A DNA stretch of 64,000 bases from Octadecabacter algicola (GCF_021532625.1 NZ_JAKGAR010000002.1:620001-684000), one strand, 5' to 3'; counted from the first letter of the stretch, positions 52,718 to 62,418 are shown. Made by a program: numbers and translations. Notes: a model not told the origin generated them from the sequence alone.

Positions 52718-53732
52718 AGCGAATCCTCGGGTCTAGGATGCCGTAGAGAATATCGGCGATCAAATTGAATAACACGATCAGCACCGCAAAGATGAAGGTC
52801 AAGGTTTGCACCATTGGCACATCGCTGCCTTGGATCGATACGATCAGAAGTTGGCCGATGCCGTTCACTTTGAAGATTTGCTCTGTGATGATGGCACCGC
52901 CAAAGATTGCAGGTATGCCCAGTGCGATGACGGTGATCACGGGGATCATGGAATTGCGCAGCACGTGTTTTAAGACGACAACGCTTTCGGTCATGCCTTT
53001 GGCGCGGGCAGTGCGCACGTAGTCTTGGTTCAGGTTGTCCAGCATCGAGGCCCGCATAAAGCGGCTGATCTGCGCCGTGGTTTGCAGCGCAAGCACCATG
53101 ACGGGCAGCACCATCTGGCGCACTTGTTTGCCGAAGTTTTCCCATGAATCGACAATCAACGTAGTGTCGTAGATTGATGGGAACCACCAGAAACTGTCGT
53201 TAGGCATCATCACGGTGAACAGAATAATCATCAACACACCGCTAAAGAACGGCGGGATCGAGAACCCGATCATCGAAACAAACGTACCGGCCTGATCGAA
53301 TACGGAATACTGGCGATACGCAGAGATGATCCCGATCGGAAGTGCGATGAGGACGCCGACAACATAGGCCAGCCCGACCACCATGAGCGTCTGTGGAATA
53401 CGTTCAAAGACCGTATCCAGAACTGGCGCGCGTGTCTGCCATGAGATCAGGCGCGCAGCGTCTGGTGCGTCAATCCAACTGACGGATTGGGACAGGTAAA
53501 ACATGGGTTCCGACCAGACCATCTGTTTCAGCCAAAGAAAATAACGGATATGTACTGGTTCCCCCATTCCGAGGGACTGGCGGATTTGTTCGCGGACTTC
53601 TGGCGGGATCGTCAACGGCAGGCTCGCCGTCGGATCACCTGGGGCCATGTCTAGCAACAGGAAGATGATCAAAGAGATGAAGATCAACGTCGGAATAGCA
53701 GTGAAAAGGCGCCGGATTGTATAGGTCAGCAT
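52710..53732 (-). CDS. Peptide ABC transporter, permease (OppB/DppB type)
   Basis: A 340-residue permease with six helices. It begins MLTYTIRRLFTAIPTLIFISL, the usual DppB first helix, has the MAPGDPTASL segment and the coupling loop YVRTARAKGMTESVVVLKHVLRN. GAGG precedes the start. It follows the binding-protein gene after a 126-base space with a stem-loop and overlaps the OppC-type gene, so the permeases are made together as a heterodimer. Confidence 0.93.
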   Translation of the reverse strand: MLTYTIRRLFTAIPTLIFISLIIFLLLDMAPGDPTASLPLTIPPEVREQIRQSLGMGEPVHIRYFLWLKQMVWSEPMFYLSQSVSWIDAPDAARLISWQTRAPVLDTVFERIPQTLMVVGLAYVVGVLIALPIGIISAYRQYSVFDQAGTFVSMIGFSIPPFFSGVLMIILFTVMMPNDSFWWFPSIYDTTLIVDSWENFGKQVRQMVLPVMVLALQTTAQISRFMRASMLDNLNQDYVRTARAKGMTESVVVLKHVLRNSMIPVITVIALGIPAIFGGAIITEQIFKVNGIGQLLIVSIQGSDVPMVQTLTFIFAVLIVLFNLIADILYGILDPRIRYD

Positions 53733-53819
53733 AAGTGGGCCTCACGAGGCTTCGCCGATTGATCAGGGGCAAGAATGCAAGTCATACGTAATCCGGTCTG
53801 GGGAATGGCGTTTTGAATA

Positions 53820-53841
53820 GGGCGGGCATTGCTGCCCACCC
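53820..53841 (-). terminator. Stem-loop after the binding-protein gene
   Basis: GGGCGGGCA and TGCCCACCC pair over 9 bp (one G-U) with a 4-base loop, 18 bases after the binding-protein stop. The T-run lies on the plus strand, so in the operon's direction it is probably an mRNA-stabilising or partial-attenuation hairpin, letting the binding protein be made in excess. Confidence 0.5.
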
Positions 53842-53858
53842 CGTTTTTTAGGTCAGGC

Positions 53859-55580
53859 TTATTCGCCCATGCGGTACCAGCTGGCGATGTTCCACAGCTC
53901 GGAGTCCCAATCGGAGATCGCGATGCCGCCCAATGTGTTGGCATGTGCAGATACGCCGCCACGGTGAACGAGTGGGATAATGGAGTAAGATTCCATCAGC
54001 ATGTCGTTCATCTGCTTAACGATCTCAGCGCGTGCTTCGATGCCTGCAGTGGAGGCGAGTTCATCAATCAGCGCGTCATAGGCTGGATCGCAGAAACGCT
54101 GCATGTTGGAACCCTGCCACTGTGACTCTGGGCTTGGCCATTCTTTACAGGCCCAGTTCGCCATGTAGGCTTCTGGGTCAACGCCTGCGAAGTTGTTGGT
54201 GTACATTTCAACGTCTGCATAGAACTTCTGGAATGTATCAGGTGATGCTGGATCGCCGCCAAAGAACACGGACGCATCGATGTTGCGAAGGTCGGCTTGA
54301 ATGCCCAGCTCGCTCCACCACTGTTTGATCAGCGCTTGCGCATCCTGACGAACCGCGTTTGTGGATGTCTGGTAGGACACGACGAGTGGTGTGCCGTCGA
54401 GTTCACGAACACCGTCACCATCTGTGTCAACGATGCCTGCTTCATCAAGCAATGCAATGGCACCAGCCATGTCTTGCGTCAGGCAAGCATCATTTGCTGT
54501 GGATGCATAAACCGCAGGTGCAGGTAGCACGTTACATGTTGGCTGGCCGCCAGCACCGTAACCGATTTCAACCAGCAAGCCTCGGTCGATCGCCATGGAC
54601 ATGGCTTGTGCGATTGTGCGGTTGGTCAGGAACGGGTGCGCTCCGCCTTCGGCTGTTGCGCGCAGATCGCCCAGATCAGGGGATGGGTTTGTCTGGTTCA
54701 AGTGCAGACGCTCAACGGATGTACCGAACGCGGTTACAACTGTACCGATGCCGGCAGATTCCATGTCGGACAGAACTGTCGGGTCGATCTGAAGGTTCCA
54801 AGCGTAGTCGAACTCGCCTGTTTCCAGAACCGAACGTGCAGCCGCGGCTGCATCGCCACCACCTTTGAACAATACAGTTTCAAACGCTGGCTGGCCGTCG
54901 ACGCGGAAGTTTTCGTTGGCGGAGAACTGGATAACGTCGTTGGCTTTGAAGTCCGTTACAACAAACGGGCCAGTGCCAATCGGGCCAAAGTTTGCGTCAA
55001 CACATGTTGGCGCGGCCGCACCAAGACAGTCAGCAAACTGAGCGGCTTGAATGATTGGGCTCTCAGCACCGACAAGTGCTGTGTAGGGGAATGGTTTTGG
55101 TGCATCAAAAGTGATCTTGATGGTCATGTCATCCACAGCTTCGACGCTTTCAACGCCGTCAAAGTAGGATGCCTGTGCGCAACCGCCGCCTTCAGCGGTA
55201 CAGTACTGCCATGTGAACACAGCGTCATTTGCTGTCAGTGGCGTGCCATCTGACCACATAACGCCGTCTTGCAGTGTCCAAGTGATGCTTGTCAGGTCTT
55301 CGGAGATGCCGCCGTTTTCAACAGTCGGAATTTCAGCAGCAAGCCACGGAACCAATTCACCTGTGTTGGTGAAACGGCCAAGGGATTCCAGCACGAGAGA
55401 TGCGGATTCAACTTCTTTTGTGCCGCCCGACAGATACGGGTTCAACGTGGATGGCGCTTGCCAATAAATGATGTTGAGCTGGCCATCGCGTCCGCGTTCG
55501 CCTTCGTGACCGTCGGCAAAAGCCATTGGTGCGAAAGCCACCGCCGCGGTGGCGCCCATTAGGGCTGATCGTAGTTTCAT
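53859..55580 (-). CDS. Peptide ABC transporter, substrate-binding protein
   Basis: A 573-residue periplasmic solute-binding protein of family 5 (SBP_bac_5). Signal peptide cleaved near AFA-D (residue 22). Features: YWQAPSTLNPYLSGGTKE, ITWTLQDGVMWSDGTPLTANDAVFTW, NRTIAQAMSMAIDRGLLVE and a C-terminal IIPLVHRGGVSAHA. Eight or so cysteines, including CTAEGGGC and CDPAYDAL, are numerous for the family and probably form disulfides. It presents peptides or a related solute to the OppB/C pair. CTAGGAGAG precedes the start. Confidence 0.94.
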   Translation of the reverse strand: MKLRSALMGATAAVAFAPMAFADGHEGERGRDGQLNIIYWQAPSTLNPYLSGGTKEVESASLVLESLGRFTNTGELVPWLAAEIPTVENGGISEDLTSITWTLQDGVMWSDGTPLTANDAVFTWQYCTAEGGGCAQASYFDGVESVEAVDDMTIKITFDAPKPFPYTALVGAESPIIQAAQFADCLGAAAPTCVDANFGPIGTGPFVVTDFKANDVIQFSANENFRVDGQPAFETVLFKGGGDAAAAARSVLETGEFDYAWNLQIDPTVLSDMESAGIGTVVTAFGTSVERLHLNQTNPSPDLGDLRATAEGGAHPFLTNRTIAQAMSMAIDRGLLVEIGYGAGGQPTCNVLPAPAVYASTANDACLTQDMAGAIALLDEAGIVDTDGDGVRELDGTPLVVSYQTSTNAVRQDAQALIKQWWSELGIQADLRNIDASVFFGGDPASPDTFQKFYADVEMYTNNFAGVDPEAYMANWACKEWPSPESQWQGSNMQRFCDPAYDALIDELASTAGIEARAEIVKQMNDMLMESYSIIPLVHRGGVSAHANTLGGIAISDWDSELWNIASWYRMGE

Positions 55581-55590
55581 GACGTCTCTC

Positions 55591-56667
55591 CTAGTTGATT
55601 TGATCGTTTTTGGTATTGCTCAGGCTCTGTTGGTCTGATGCCTCGGAAGCGGCCGTTGAATCGGCGGCTGTTTGGACCTCGTTGTAGTGGTGGCAGGCAA
55701 CATAGCGGCCTGGCAGCACTTCGCGGTAGTCCGGTTCTTGTTGTTTGCAAATGTCCATCACCGCTGGGCATCGGGTGCAAAAATTGCATCCCTTTGGCGG
55801 GTTGGCGGGGGAGGGCACATCGCCCGTCAAGATCGTGCGCTCCATGGTGTCGTGCAGATCAGGGTCCGGTTCGGGAACCGCCGAAAGAAGCGCTTTAGTG
55901 TAAGGATGCAGTGGTTCAGCATAGAGCGCTTCGCGCGGGGCAAGTTCGACGATCTTACCCAGATACATCACCGCTACACGGGTCGCGATATGGCGCACCA
56001 TGGACAGATCGTGGCTGATGAACAGGTAGGTCAGTCCGAATTCCTTTTGCAGATCTTCGAGCAAGTTCACAACTTGTGCTTGGATCGACACATCAAGGGC
56101 GGCGATGGGTTCGTCACAGACAATGAATTTCGGATTGAGTGCCAAGGCGCGGGCAATGCCAATGCGCTGACGTTGGCCACCAGAAAACGCATGGGGATAG
56201 CGGCCTGCGAATTTGCGGTTCAACCCGACTTGATCCATCAACTCCAGAACTTTTTCGCGTTTTTCGGACGCTGAAAGGGACGTGTGTTCGTCCAGCGGTT
56301 CTTGAATGATCGCTTGCACGGTCATGCGCGGGTTAAGGCTGGCCTGTGGGTCCTGAAACACCATCTGCATTGTTGGGCGTTTGGTGCGCAGGTCCTTTTG
56401 GGACATGTCACCGATTTGGTCGCCATCAATCAGGATGGATCCATCGGTAATATCGTAAAGCCGCAGCGCAGCCCGCCCGCAGGTGGATTTGCCGCAGCCG
56501 GATTCACCGACCAGCCCCAGTGTTTCGCCCTCAAAGATATCAAAGGAGACACCATCCACGGCTTTCACATCGCCCGTGTGGCGGCGGAAAAGGCCCGTGT
56601 GGATCGGAAAGTGCATTTTGAGGTTGTCGATCTCGACCAGTTTTGTCGGCTTAGGATCATCAAGCAT
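55591..56667 (-). CDS. Peptide ABC transporter, ATP-binding protein (OppF type)
   Basis: A 358-residue ATPase: Walker A GESGCGKS, signature FSGGQRQR, Walker B FIVCDEP with the catalytic Glu, and H-loop FISHD. The C-terminal oligopeptide-transporter domain contains the Cys-rich GCNFCTRCPAVMDICK, which in relatives can hold an Fe-S cluster. Start chosen at MLDDPKP, overlapping the OppD stop by 8 bases; the longer frame would run back into OppD. It powers uptake with the OppD-type partner. Confidence 0.93.
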   Translation of the reverse strand: MLDDPKPTKLVEIDNLKMHFPIHTGLFRRHTGDVKAVDGVSFDIFEGETLGLVGESGCGKSTCGRAALRLYDITDGSILIDGDQIGDMSQKDLRTKRPTMQMVFQDPQASLNPRMTVQAIIQEPLDEHTSLSASEKREKVLELMDQVGLNRKFAGRYPHAFSGGQRQRIGIARALALNPKFIVCDEPIAALDVSIQAQVVNLLEDLQKEFGLTYLFISHDLSMVRHIATRVAVMYLGKIVELAPREALYAEPLHPYTKALLSAVPEPDPDLHDTMERTILTGDVPSPANPPKGCNFCTRCPAVMDICKQQEPDYREVLPGRYVACHHYNEVQTAADSTAASEASDQQSLSNTKNDQIN

Positions 56668-57664
56668 CGCGTGGCCCCCCTGTGCGGGCGTCATAAAAAC
56701 AAGCGGCGTCGTGGCCATTGCCCACGTCATATCGGGGCGGGTTCTGTTTCGCGCATAGCTCAAGCGCCACATCGCACCGATCCCTGAACGGGCAGGCAGA
56801 GGGATGTTCACCAAGGATCGGTGGTTGGCCTTCGATGATGGCCAGACGCTCTTCGCGATCGCCGGTGACCCGAGGCACGGTTTTTAGTAGCGCGCGGGTG
56901 TAAGGATGTTGTGGATCACGGAACAGTTCGCGGGTCGGGGCCTGTTCGACGATCTGGCCGCCATACATCACAAGAACACGGTCTGCGATTCCCGCAACAA
57001 CGCCAAGGTCATGTGTGATCCAGATAACGGCCATTCCAAGCCGTTCCTGAAGGTCTTTCATCAGTTCAAGAATTTGCGCTTGAATGGTCACGTCCAGCGC
57101 GGTTGTCGGTTCATCCGCGACCAAGACTTGTGGATCACAGGCCAGCGCAATTGCGATCATAACACGTTGGCGCATGCCGCCGGAAAACTGGTGTGGGTAG
57201 TCTTTCAGGCGGCGTTCAGCATCTGGAATGCCGACCAGCTCGAGAAGTTCTTTGGCCCGTACTGCCGCTTGCTTTTTGTTCATGCCCATATGCTTACGCA
57301 GGGGTTCCATGATCTGCATGCCGACATTGTAAACAGGATTGAGCGACGTCATCGGATCCTGAAACACGAAACCGATCTTTCCGCCGCGCACACCGCGCAG
57401 GGTTTCTGCATCGACTTTCAGAAGGTCCTGTCCTTGAAACGTCACTGTGCCGCCGCGCACATCGGCGGGGGGCGTCGGCAACAAGCCGAGCAGAGACATC
57501 ATGGTGACAGACTTGCCTGATCCGCTCTCTCCGACAACGCCAAGGAGTTCACCTGGGCGGAGATCAAAACTCACGTCGTTGACGGCGTGCACTTCGCCGC
57601 CGCGGATTTTGAATACAGTTTTCAGCCCCTGTACATCGAGTACAGGCTGCGCCCCATTGGGCAT
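56660..57664 (-). CDS. Peptide ABC transporter, ATP-binding protein (OppD type)
   Basis: A 334-residue ATPase and the first gene of the transport operon. Walker [10 protein letters not shown]-loop [14 protein letters not shown], signature FSGGMRQR, Walker [13 protein letters not shown] and H-loop ITHD. The C-terminal part has [14 protein letters not shown], the same cysteine pattern as in OppF. AGGGGGG precedes the ATG at MPNGAQP. Its promoter region is shared with the divergent acetylornithine deacetylase-like gene and contains a likely operator. Confidence 0.93.
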   Translation of the reverse strand: MPNGAQPVLDVQGLKTVFKIRGGEVHAVNDVSFDLRPGELLGVVGESGSGKSVTMMSLLGLLPTPPADVRGGTVTFQGQDLLKVDAETLRGVRGGKIGFVFQDPMTSLNPVYNVGMQIMEPLRKHMGMNKKQAAVRAKELLELVGIPDAERRLKDYPHQFSGGMRQRVMIAIALACDPQVLVADEPTTALDVTIQAQILELMKDLQERLGMAVIWITHDLGVVAGIADRVLVMYGGQIVEQAPTRELFRDPQHPYTRALLKTVPRVTGDREERLAIIEGQPPILGEHPSACPFRDRCDVALELCAKQNPPRYDVGNGHDAACFYDARTGGPRDA

Positions 57665-57782
57665 AGGCGACCCCCCTGTGGAAGTGGTCAAAGATTCATA
57701 TTTGCTGCAGGTTCGTCTTCGCGCCCCTTGCGTATTCATCGACGTTATCACCAAACTTTGATCCCGCAACCCCCGATAGCAT

Positions 57783-57798
57783 TTTACCGTATGGTAAA
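57783..57798. promoter_or_regulatory. Candidate operator between the peptide transporter and M20 genes
   Basis: TTTACC-GTAT-GGTAAA is a 6-bp inverted repeat with a 4-base centre, a layout common for GntR-type dimers. It lies between divergent start codons (119 and 93 bases away), well placed to co-regulate uptake and hydrolysis. The regulator gene is not adjacent. Confidence 0.5.
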
Positions 57799-57890
57799 TT
57801 TTTAAAAGCTGCGATTTAAGGCTCTTGACGGGCCTCAATGCCCGTTTCACGCTCGGAGTATGGCTGAGACGGCCATCTGAAAGGGATTTC

Positions 57891-59054
57891 ATGACAACGA
57901 CACTTGATGCGCGGGCATTGATGGAGCGCTTGATTTCGTTCCCGACTGTAAGCCGAGATAGTAATTTGGAACTTATTGATTTTGTTGAAGGTTACCTTGC
58001 GGGACATGGCATTGCGTCAACGCGCGTTCCCGATACGACGGGTATGAAGGCCGCACTTTACGCCCATGTTGGCCCGCAGGTTGAAGGGGCTGTCGTGCTC
58101 TCAGGCCATACCGACGTTGTACCCGTTGATGGACAGGCTTGGGATTCGAATCCCTTCGACGTGATCGAAAAAGACGGCAAGCTGTATGGGCGCGGCACCT
58201 GTGACATGAAGGGGTTTGATGCGCTCGCGATTTGGGCATTGGTCGAGGCAAAGAAGCGGGGCGTGACCCGTCCTTTGCAGCTTGCGTTGAGCTATGACGA
58301 AGAGGTTGGCTGTACGGGCGCGCCAGTGATGATTGATGCTATGGTCGCCAGTGGAATGCCACGTGGGGCCGCCGCGGTAATTGGTGAACCATCGATGATG
58401 AAGGTCGTTACAGGCCATAAGGGCGGCATCGGTTTTGAGGTGCACGTCCGTGGGTTCGAGGTCCATTCATCGCTGATCCACGAAGGGGTCAACGCAATCA
58501 TGTTCGGAGCCAAGTTGATTGACTGGTGCAATGAGATGAATGCCGAAAATGCGGCCAAGACACCGTTGGTAACGGATGCAGAATTTGTGCCGCCTTACAC
58601 CACGCTACATGTCGGAATGGTGAGTGGTGGCACAGCCCACAACATCACCGCCAAGGACTGCAATTTCGTGCTGACATTCCGCACAGTTCCGGGCGAATCG
58701 GGCCAGATGTGGGTTGAAGCGTTCGAGGCCAAAGTTGCCGAAATCGAAGCGCAAATGCAGGCCATCCATCCTGACACAGGGATCGATTACAGTCGTAAAT
58801 TCGATGTGCCCGGTTTGAAGCCAGAGATTGAAGGCAGCGCCGAAGAACTGGTGCGCCTCATTACGGGGGATAACGCCGTAAACGTGGTCAGTTACGGAAC
58901 CGAGGCAGGTCAGTTTCAAGAACGCGGCTATTCCGCCGTGATCTGCGGACCCGGCGATATCGCACAAGCTCACCAGCCAAACGAGTTCATCACAATTGAG
59001 CAGTTCCAAGCGGGCGAGAAATTTATGCAACAGCTGCTCGATAGCTTGAATTAA
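57891..59054 (+). CDS. M20 peptidase, acetylornithine deacetylase (ArgE)-like
   Basis: A 387-residue zinc-dependent amidohydrolase. Metal motifs: LSGHTDVVPVDG (H73, D75), GRGTCDMKGFDA (D105) and SYDEEVGCTGA (E137, E138), with a lid domain in between (HKGGIGFEVHVRGFEVHSS). The ArgE-like order of motifs is clear, but next to a peptide transporter the substrate may be an N-acyl amino acid or dipeptide and not acetylornithine. AAAGGGA precedes the ATG. A second M20 gene follows on the same strand. Confidence 0.9.
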   Translation: MTTTLDARALMERLISFPTVSRDSNLELIDFVEGYLAGHGIASTRVPDTTGMKAALYAHVGPQVEGAVVLSGHTDVVPVDGQAWDSNPFDVIEKDGKLYGRGTCDMKGFDALAIWALVEAKKRGVTRPLQLALSYDEEVGCTGAPVMIDAMVASGMPRGAAAVIGEPSMMKVVTGHKGGIGFEVHVRGFEVHSSLIHEGVNAIMFGAKLIDWCNEMNAENAAKTPLVTDAEFVPPYTTLHVGMVSGGTAHNITAKDCNFVLTFRTVPGESGQMWVEAFEAKVAEIEAQMQAIHPDTGIDYSRKFDVPGLKPEIEGSAEELVRLITGDNAVNVVSYGTEAGQFQERGYSAVICGPGDIAQAHQPNEFITIEQFQAGEKFMQQLLDSLN

Positions 59055-59141
59055 GGGCGGTCGTGAAGGGGGAGGGCTGCAAGGGCTTGTTGTCCCCCGT
59101 CGTGCGATCCAATTTACATCGAACCCATCAGGAGAATCCAA

Positions 59142-60305
59142 ATGCCAGTAAAGAACCGTTTTGCCGAGTTGCTGCCCGAGATTACAGAATGGCGGCGCGA
59201 CCTCCATGAGAACCCCGAGATCTTGTTTGAGACACACCGCACCAGTGCCATCGTTGCTGAAAAGCTAAAGGCGTTTGGGTGTGATGAGATCGTTACGGGC
59301 ATTGGCCGTACGGGTGTTGTGGGCGTGATCAAGGGTAAGGCCAACGGATCAGGTAAAGTCATCGGGCTTCGGGCGGATATGGATGCGCTCCCTATCCATG
59401 AACAAACGGGGCTGGACTATGCCTCCAAGACGGATGGCGCGATGCATGCTTGTGGTCATGATGGACACACAGCGATGTTGCTTGGCGCGGCAAAGTACCT
59501 GTCTGAAACTCGCAATTTTGACGGCACGGTTGTCGTGATCTTTCAGCCTGCCGAAGAAGGCGGCGGTGGCGGTAAGGAGATGTGCGACGATGGCATGATG
59601 GACCAGTTCGGCATTCAAGAGGTCTACGGGATGCACAATTGGCCCGGCAAACCTGTCGGGTCCTTCGCAATCCGTCCTGGAGCGTTCTTTGCCGCAACGG
59701 ATACATTTGACATTATTGTTGAAGGCAAGGGCGGCCACGCGGCAAAACCTCAAGAGGTGATCGACAGCACAGTTGTTGCCGCCCAATTGATCACAGCGCT
59801 GCAAACTATCGCCAGCCGAAACGCGGACCCTGTTGAACAGGTGGTAGTTTCAGTGACGTCCATCGAAAGTTCATCAACGGCCTACAACGTCATCCCACAA
59901 CGGGTTCATCTGAAAGGCACTGTTCGCACACTGGACAAAGACATCCGTGCTCTGGCTGAAAAACGCCTTGGCGAGATTGCGACAGGGATCGGCGCGACGT
60001 TCGGCGCGACGGTCGATGTCCAGTACCATCACGGCTATCCGGTCATGGTGAATTCTGACGAACAGACGGATTTCGCCGCCGAGGTTGCAGCGTCCGTTGC
60101 GGGGGATTGTGCAGACGCCCCATTGGTGATGGGCGGAGAGGACTTTGCCTATATGCTCGAAGAGCGGCCCGGTGCGTATATTTTGGTTGGCAACGGCGAC
60201 ACGGCGGCGGTTCACCATCCCGAATATAATTTCAACGACGAAGCGATCCCAGCTGGGTGCAGTTGGTGGGCCGAGATCGTCGAACAGCGGATGCCTGCGG
60301 CATAA
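59142..60305 (+). CDS. M20 amidohydrolase (hippurate hydrolase/AmhX-like)
   Basis: A 387-residue M20D-type enzyme. Motifs: RRDLHENPEILFETHRTS, LRADMDALPIHEQTGLDYAS in segments, MHACGHDGHTAMLLGAAK, IFQPAEEGGGGGKEM and the C-terminal MGGEDFAYMLEERPGAY. Such enzymes remove N-acyl groups from amino acids (hippurate, indoleacetyl amino acids). CAGGAGAA precedes the ATG. It follows the ArgE-like gene after 87 bases, so the pair is probably co-transcribed and processes what the divergent transporter imports. Confidence 0.92.
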   Translation: MPVKNRFAELLPEITEWRRDLHENPEILFETHRTSAIVAEKLKAFGCDEIVTGIGRTGVVGVIKGKANGSGKVIGLRADMDALPIHEQTGLDYASKTDGAMHACGHDGHTAMLLGAAKYLSETRNFDGTVVVIFQPAEEGGGGGKEMCDDGMMDQFGIQEVYGMHNWPGKPVGSFAIRPGAFFAATDTFDIIVEGKGGHAAKPQEVIDSTVVAAQLITALQTIASRNADPVEQVVVSVTSIESSSTAYNVIPQRVHLKGTVRTLDKDIRALAEKRLGEIATGIGATFGATVDVQYHHGYPVMVNSDEQTDFAAEVAASVAGDCADAPLVMGGEDFAYMLEERPGAYILVGNGDTAAVHHPEYNFNDEAIPAGCSWWAEIVEQRMPAA

Positions 60306-60445
60306 ACAACCCACGCTTCTTGTGCTGCCCGCTTTTTGAGCGCTCCGCCGCAATATCGTGCTTTTGCGGCGGAGTGCGACGCTTGCACTATTCATCTGCC
60401 CGATACCTATGGAGTCTCACTTTGGGTTGCGGGTAGCGATCCAAA

Positions 60446-61030
60446 GTGCAGACAGACCTGAAAATCCTTGTCGTCGAAGATGACCCCCAGAAGGCGCGCG
60501 ATATAATCGACGCGTTGACGGATGGCGGTTGGAAGAACCTATCGGTCATTGGCTCGGCGGGTGCGCTTGAGCGAACGATAACGACGCAGGACCCAGACAT
60601 TATCCTCATCGATCTTGCTAATCCGGATCGGGACACGCTTGAACACCTCGGTCTTGTGTCCAATGCCCGCAACCGCCCGGTCGCCATGTTCGTGGATCGC
60701 ACCGATGATGCGATGACGCAGGCGGCGATCTCTGCGGGGGTGAGTGCGTATGTTGTGAACGGACTTATGAAGGACCGCATCAAGCCCGTACTGGAAACCG
60801 CGATTGCCCGCTTTGGCATGTTCGCGAAAATGCAGTCTGAACTGGACGCGGCGAAACAGGCGCTGACGGATCGCAAAACCATTGATCGTGCCAAGGGGTT
60901 GTTGATCCGCGCGCGAAATATTTCTGAAGACGAAGCCTACAACTTGTTGCGCAAGACGGCGATGGATCAGGGACGAAAAGTCATTGATGTCGCGACGGCT
61001 TTGGTCACGGCGGCGGAGCTGCTGCAATGA
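60446..61030 (+). CDS. nasT: ANTAR-domain response regulator NasT
   Basis: A 194-residue RNA-binding antiterminator. Residues 1-120 form a receiver-like domain with Asp56 at the usual phospho-acceptor position (IILIDLANPD) and K109; a coiled linker leads to an ANTAR domain (about 135-192; IDRAKGLLIRARNISEDEAYNLL). In NasTS systems NasS holds NasT inactive until nitrate or nitrite is bound; free NasT then binds leader hairpins and prevents termination. GTG start, weak ribosome site (GGGTAGCG). It overlaps nasS by ATGA, and its predicted RNA target lies upstream of nrtA. Confidence 0.92.
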   Translation: MQTDLKILVVEDDPQKARDIIDALTDGGWKNLSVIGSAGALERTITTQDPDIILIDLANPDRDTLEHLGLVSNARNRPVAMFVDRTDDAMTQAAISAGVSAYVVNGLMKDRIKPVLETAIARFGMFAKMQSELDAAKQALTDRKTIDRAKGLLIRARNISEDEAYNLLRKTAMDQGRKVIDVATALVTAAELLQ

Positions 61031-62205
61031 AGTCTATTCAGGTACAGTGCGGATACCTCCCGTTGGTGGACAGCGCTCCTTTGATTATTGCTAAGGAGCT
61101 AAAGTTTGCCGCGCAGGAAGGGCTGGATCTAACGCTCCAAAAACAACCGTCTTGGTCGGCATTGCGGGACCGCCTGGCGTTTGGCCATATCGATTTTGCA
61201 CATATGTTGTCGCCGATGCCGATCGCCATGTCGCTGGGGTTAGGTGGGCTGCCCAACCGTATCGATGCGCTGATGGTCATGTCGGTGAATGGTACGGTTA
61301 TTGGCGTGTCATCCGCGCTGAACCAAAAGATGTTAGGCGCTGGGTGGGAAAATACGTTTGATGATCCGAAGGCCACATCAAAGGCGCTTTTGGCTGTGGC
61401 CGACCGCCCCCTGCGGATCGGGGTTCCGTTTCCATTTTCGATGCACCGCATGTTGCTGGAAACATGGTTAACCCAAGACCCCGCGTTTTCACCGGATCGA
61501 ATTGAGGTCGTGACGGTCCCGCCACCCCAAATGGCGCAGGCAGTCACGGATGGGGCGTTGGACGTGTTCTGCGTTGGTGAGCCGTGGGGCTCGGTCGCTT
61601 TACAGCAAAGCGACGCGTCGTTGATCCTACCGGGTTCGAGCATTTGGGAATTCGCACCCGAAAAAGTTCTTGGGGTGCGTCACGATTGGGCAGAGGCAAA
61701 TCCGACGGCTTGCCGTGCGATGATCCGCGCGCTTTATAAAGCTGCGCGTTGGCTGAACTTGCCAGAAAACACACCGCTTGCTGTTGAGATTTTGGCGCGC
61801 AGCCAGCACCTCGACCTGCCTGACCACGCAATTGACCCTGCTTTGACGGGCCGTATTGCCACTTATTCGGGGCAGGATGCCAAGCTTACGGCAGGCTTTT
61901 TGAACTTCCATAACAAAGCCGCCAATTTCCCATGGCGCAGTCAGGCAAGCTGGATCGCAGATGTGATTGCGCGTTGGCACGGATTTGATCGCGCCGCATC
62001 GCGAGAGACAGCGCGCGCGTGTTTTCGCAGTGATCTTTATCGTGAGGCGTTGGCCCCATTGGGGGTGAACCTGCCGGGCGCGTCAGAGAAGGTTGAGGGC
62101 GCGATGGCGACATCGGTGGCCGTTGCCTCAACCATGGGGCAGATGATTCTTGGGCCGGACAGATTTTTTAGCGGCGCGACTTTCGACTTTGAAGGAGAGG
62201 AATAG
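61027..62205 (+). CDS. nasS: Cytoplasmic nitrate sensor NasS
   Basis: A 392-residue NrtA-like ligand-binding protein without a signal peptide (starts MKSIQVQCGYLPLVDSAPL), hence cytoplasmic, as for NasS. It is homologous to NrtA at 62452 through VPPPQMAQA, FCVGEPWGS and the C-terminal part, so it derives from a periplasmic binding protein turned sensor. It is expected to bind nitrate or nitrite and release NasT. Coupled to nasT by ATGA. Confidence 0.9.
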   Translation: MKSIQVQCGYLPLVDSAPLIIAKELKFAAQEGLDLTLQKQPSWSALRDRLAFGHIDFAHMLSPMPIAMSLGLGGLPNRIDALMVMSVNGTVIGVSSALNQKMLGAGWENTFDDPKATSKALLAVADRPLRIGVPFPFSMHRMLLETWLTQDPAFSPDRIEVVTVPPPQMAQAVTDGALDVFCVGEPWGSVALQQSDASLILPGSSIWEFAPEKVLGVRHDWAEANPTACRAMIRALYKAARWLNLPENTPLAVEILARSQHLDLPDHAIDPALTGRIATYSGQDAKLTAGFLNFHNKAANFPWRSQASWIADVIARWHGFDRAASRETARACFRSDLYREALAPLGVNLPGASEKVEGAMATSVAVASTMGQMILGPDRFFSGATFDFEGEE

Positions 62206-62302
62206 GTCAAAAATTAAGCACTTTCTGCATTGCGGCAATTTGCGCTGCATATGCGAGGGTCGCGAGTCGTAATCAGGGCCTTAATTGGTCAATATCAAGT
62301 TA
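62206..62302. other. Non-coding start of the nrtA leader region
   Basis: No gene and no clear promoter. A GG-N11-GC pattern near 62234 resembles a sigma54 site but with the wrong spacing. The nrtA transcript may start here or read through from nasS. Confidence 0.4.
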
Positions 62303-62341
62303 GGGCAACGATGCCCGTTCCGGCCGACACTGATGTTGGCC
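62303..62341 (+). ncRNA. ANTAR-type leader RNA, two-hairpin NasT target
   Basis: First hairpin: GGGC/GCCC around the hexaloop AACGAT. Five bases on, second hairpin: GGCCGAC/GTTGGCC (7 bp, one G-U) around the hexaloop ACTGAT. Both loops have A at position 1 and G at position 4, the feature ANTAR proteins recognise. The pair is followed 14 bases later by an intrinsic terminator, and NasT is encoded upstream. Confidence 0.85.
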
Positions 62342-62355
62342 ACCGAAATATGAGC

Positions 62356-62418
62356 AAAGCCGCTCGATTGTGCATGCCTCCTCCCTTCCTCCCGCATGCG
62401 TCAATCGTGCGGCTTTTT
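62356..62418 (+). terminator. Regulated intrinsic terminator in the nrtA leader
   Basis: A long imperfect stem: AAAGCCGC, CGATTG and GCATGC pair with GCATGC, CAATCG and GCGGCTTT, with single-base bulges, a pyrimidine-rich 16-base loop (CCTCCTCCCTTCCTCC) and five T at the end. It would stop transcription ahead of nrtA unless NasT binds the two hairpins upstream. Confidence 0.88.

Noticed and set aside
58143-58156. Palindrome GGGATTCGAATCCC
   Set aside because: Falls within conserved M20 peptidase codons, so coding constraint explains it; no tRNA or operator context.
62230-62250. Sigma54-like promoter before the nrtA leader
   Set aside because: The GG and GC elements are 11 bases apart and not the strict 10, and the flanking consensus is poor.
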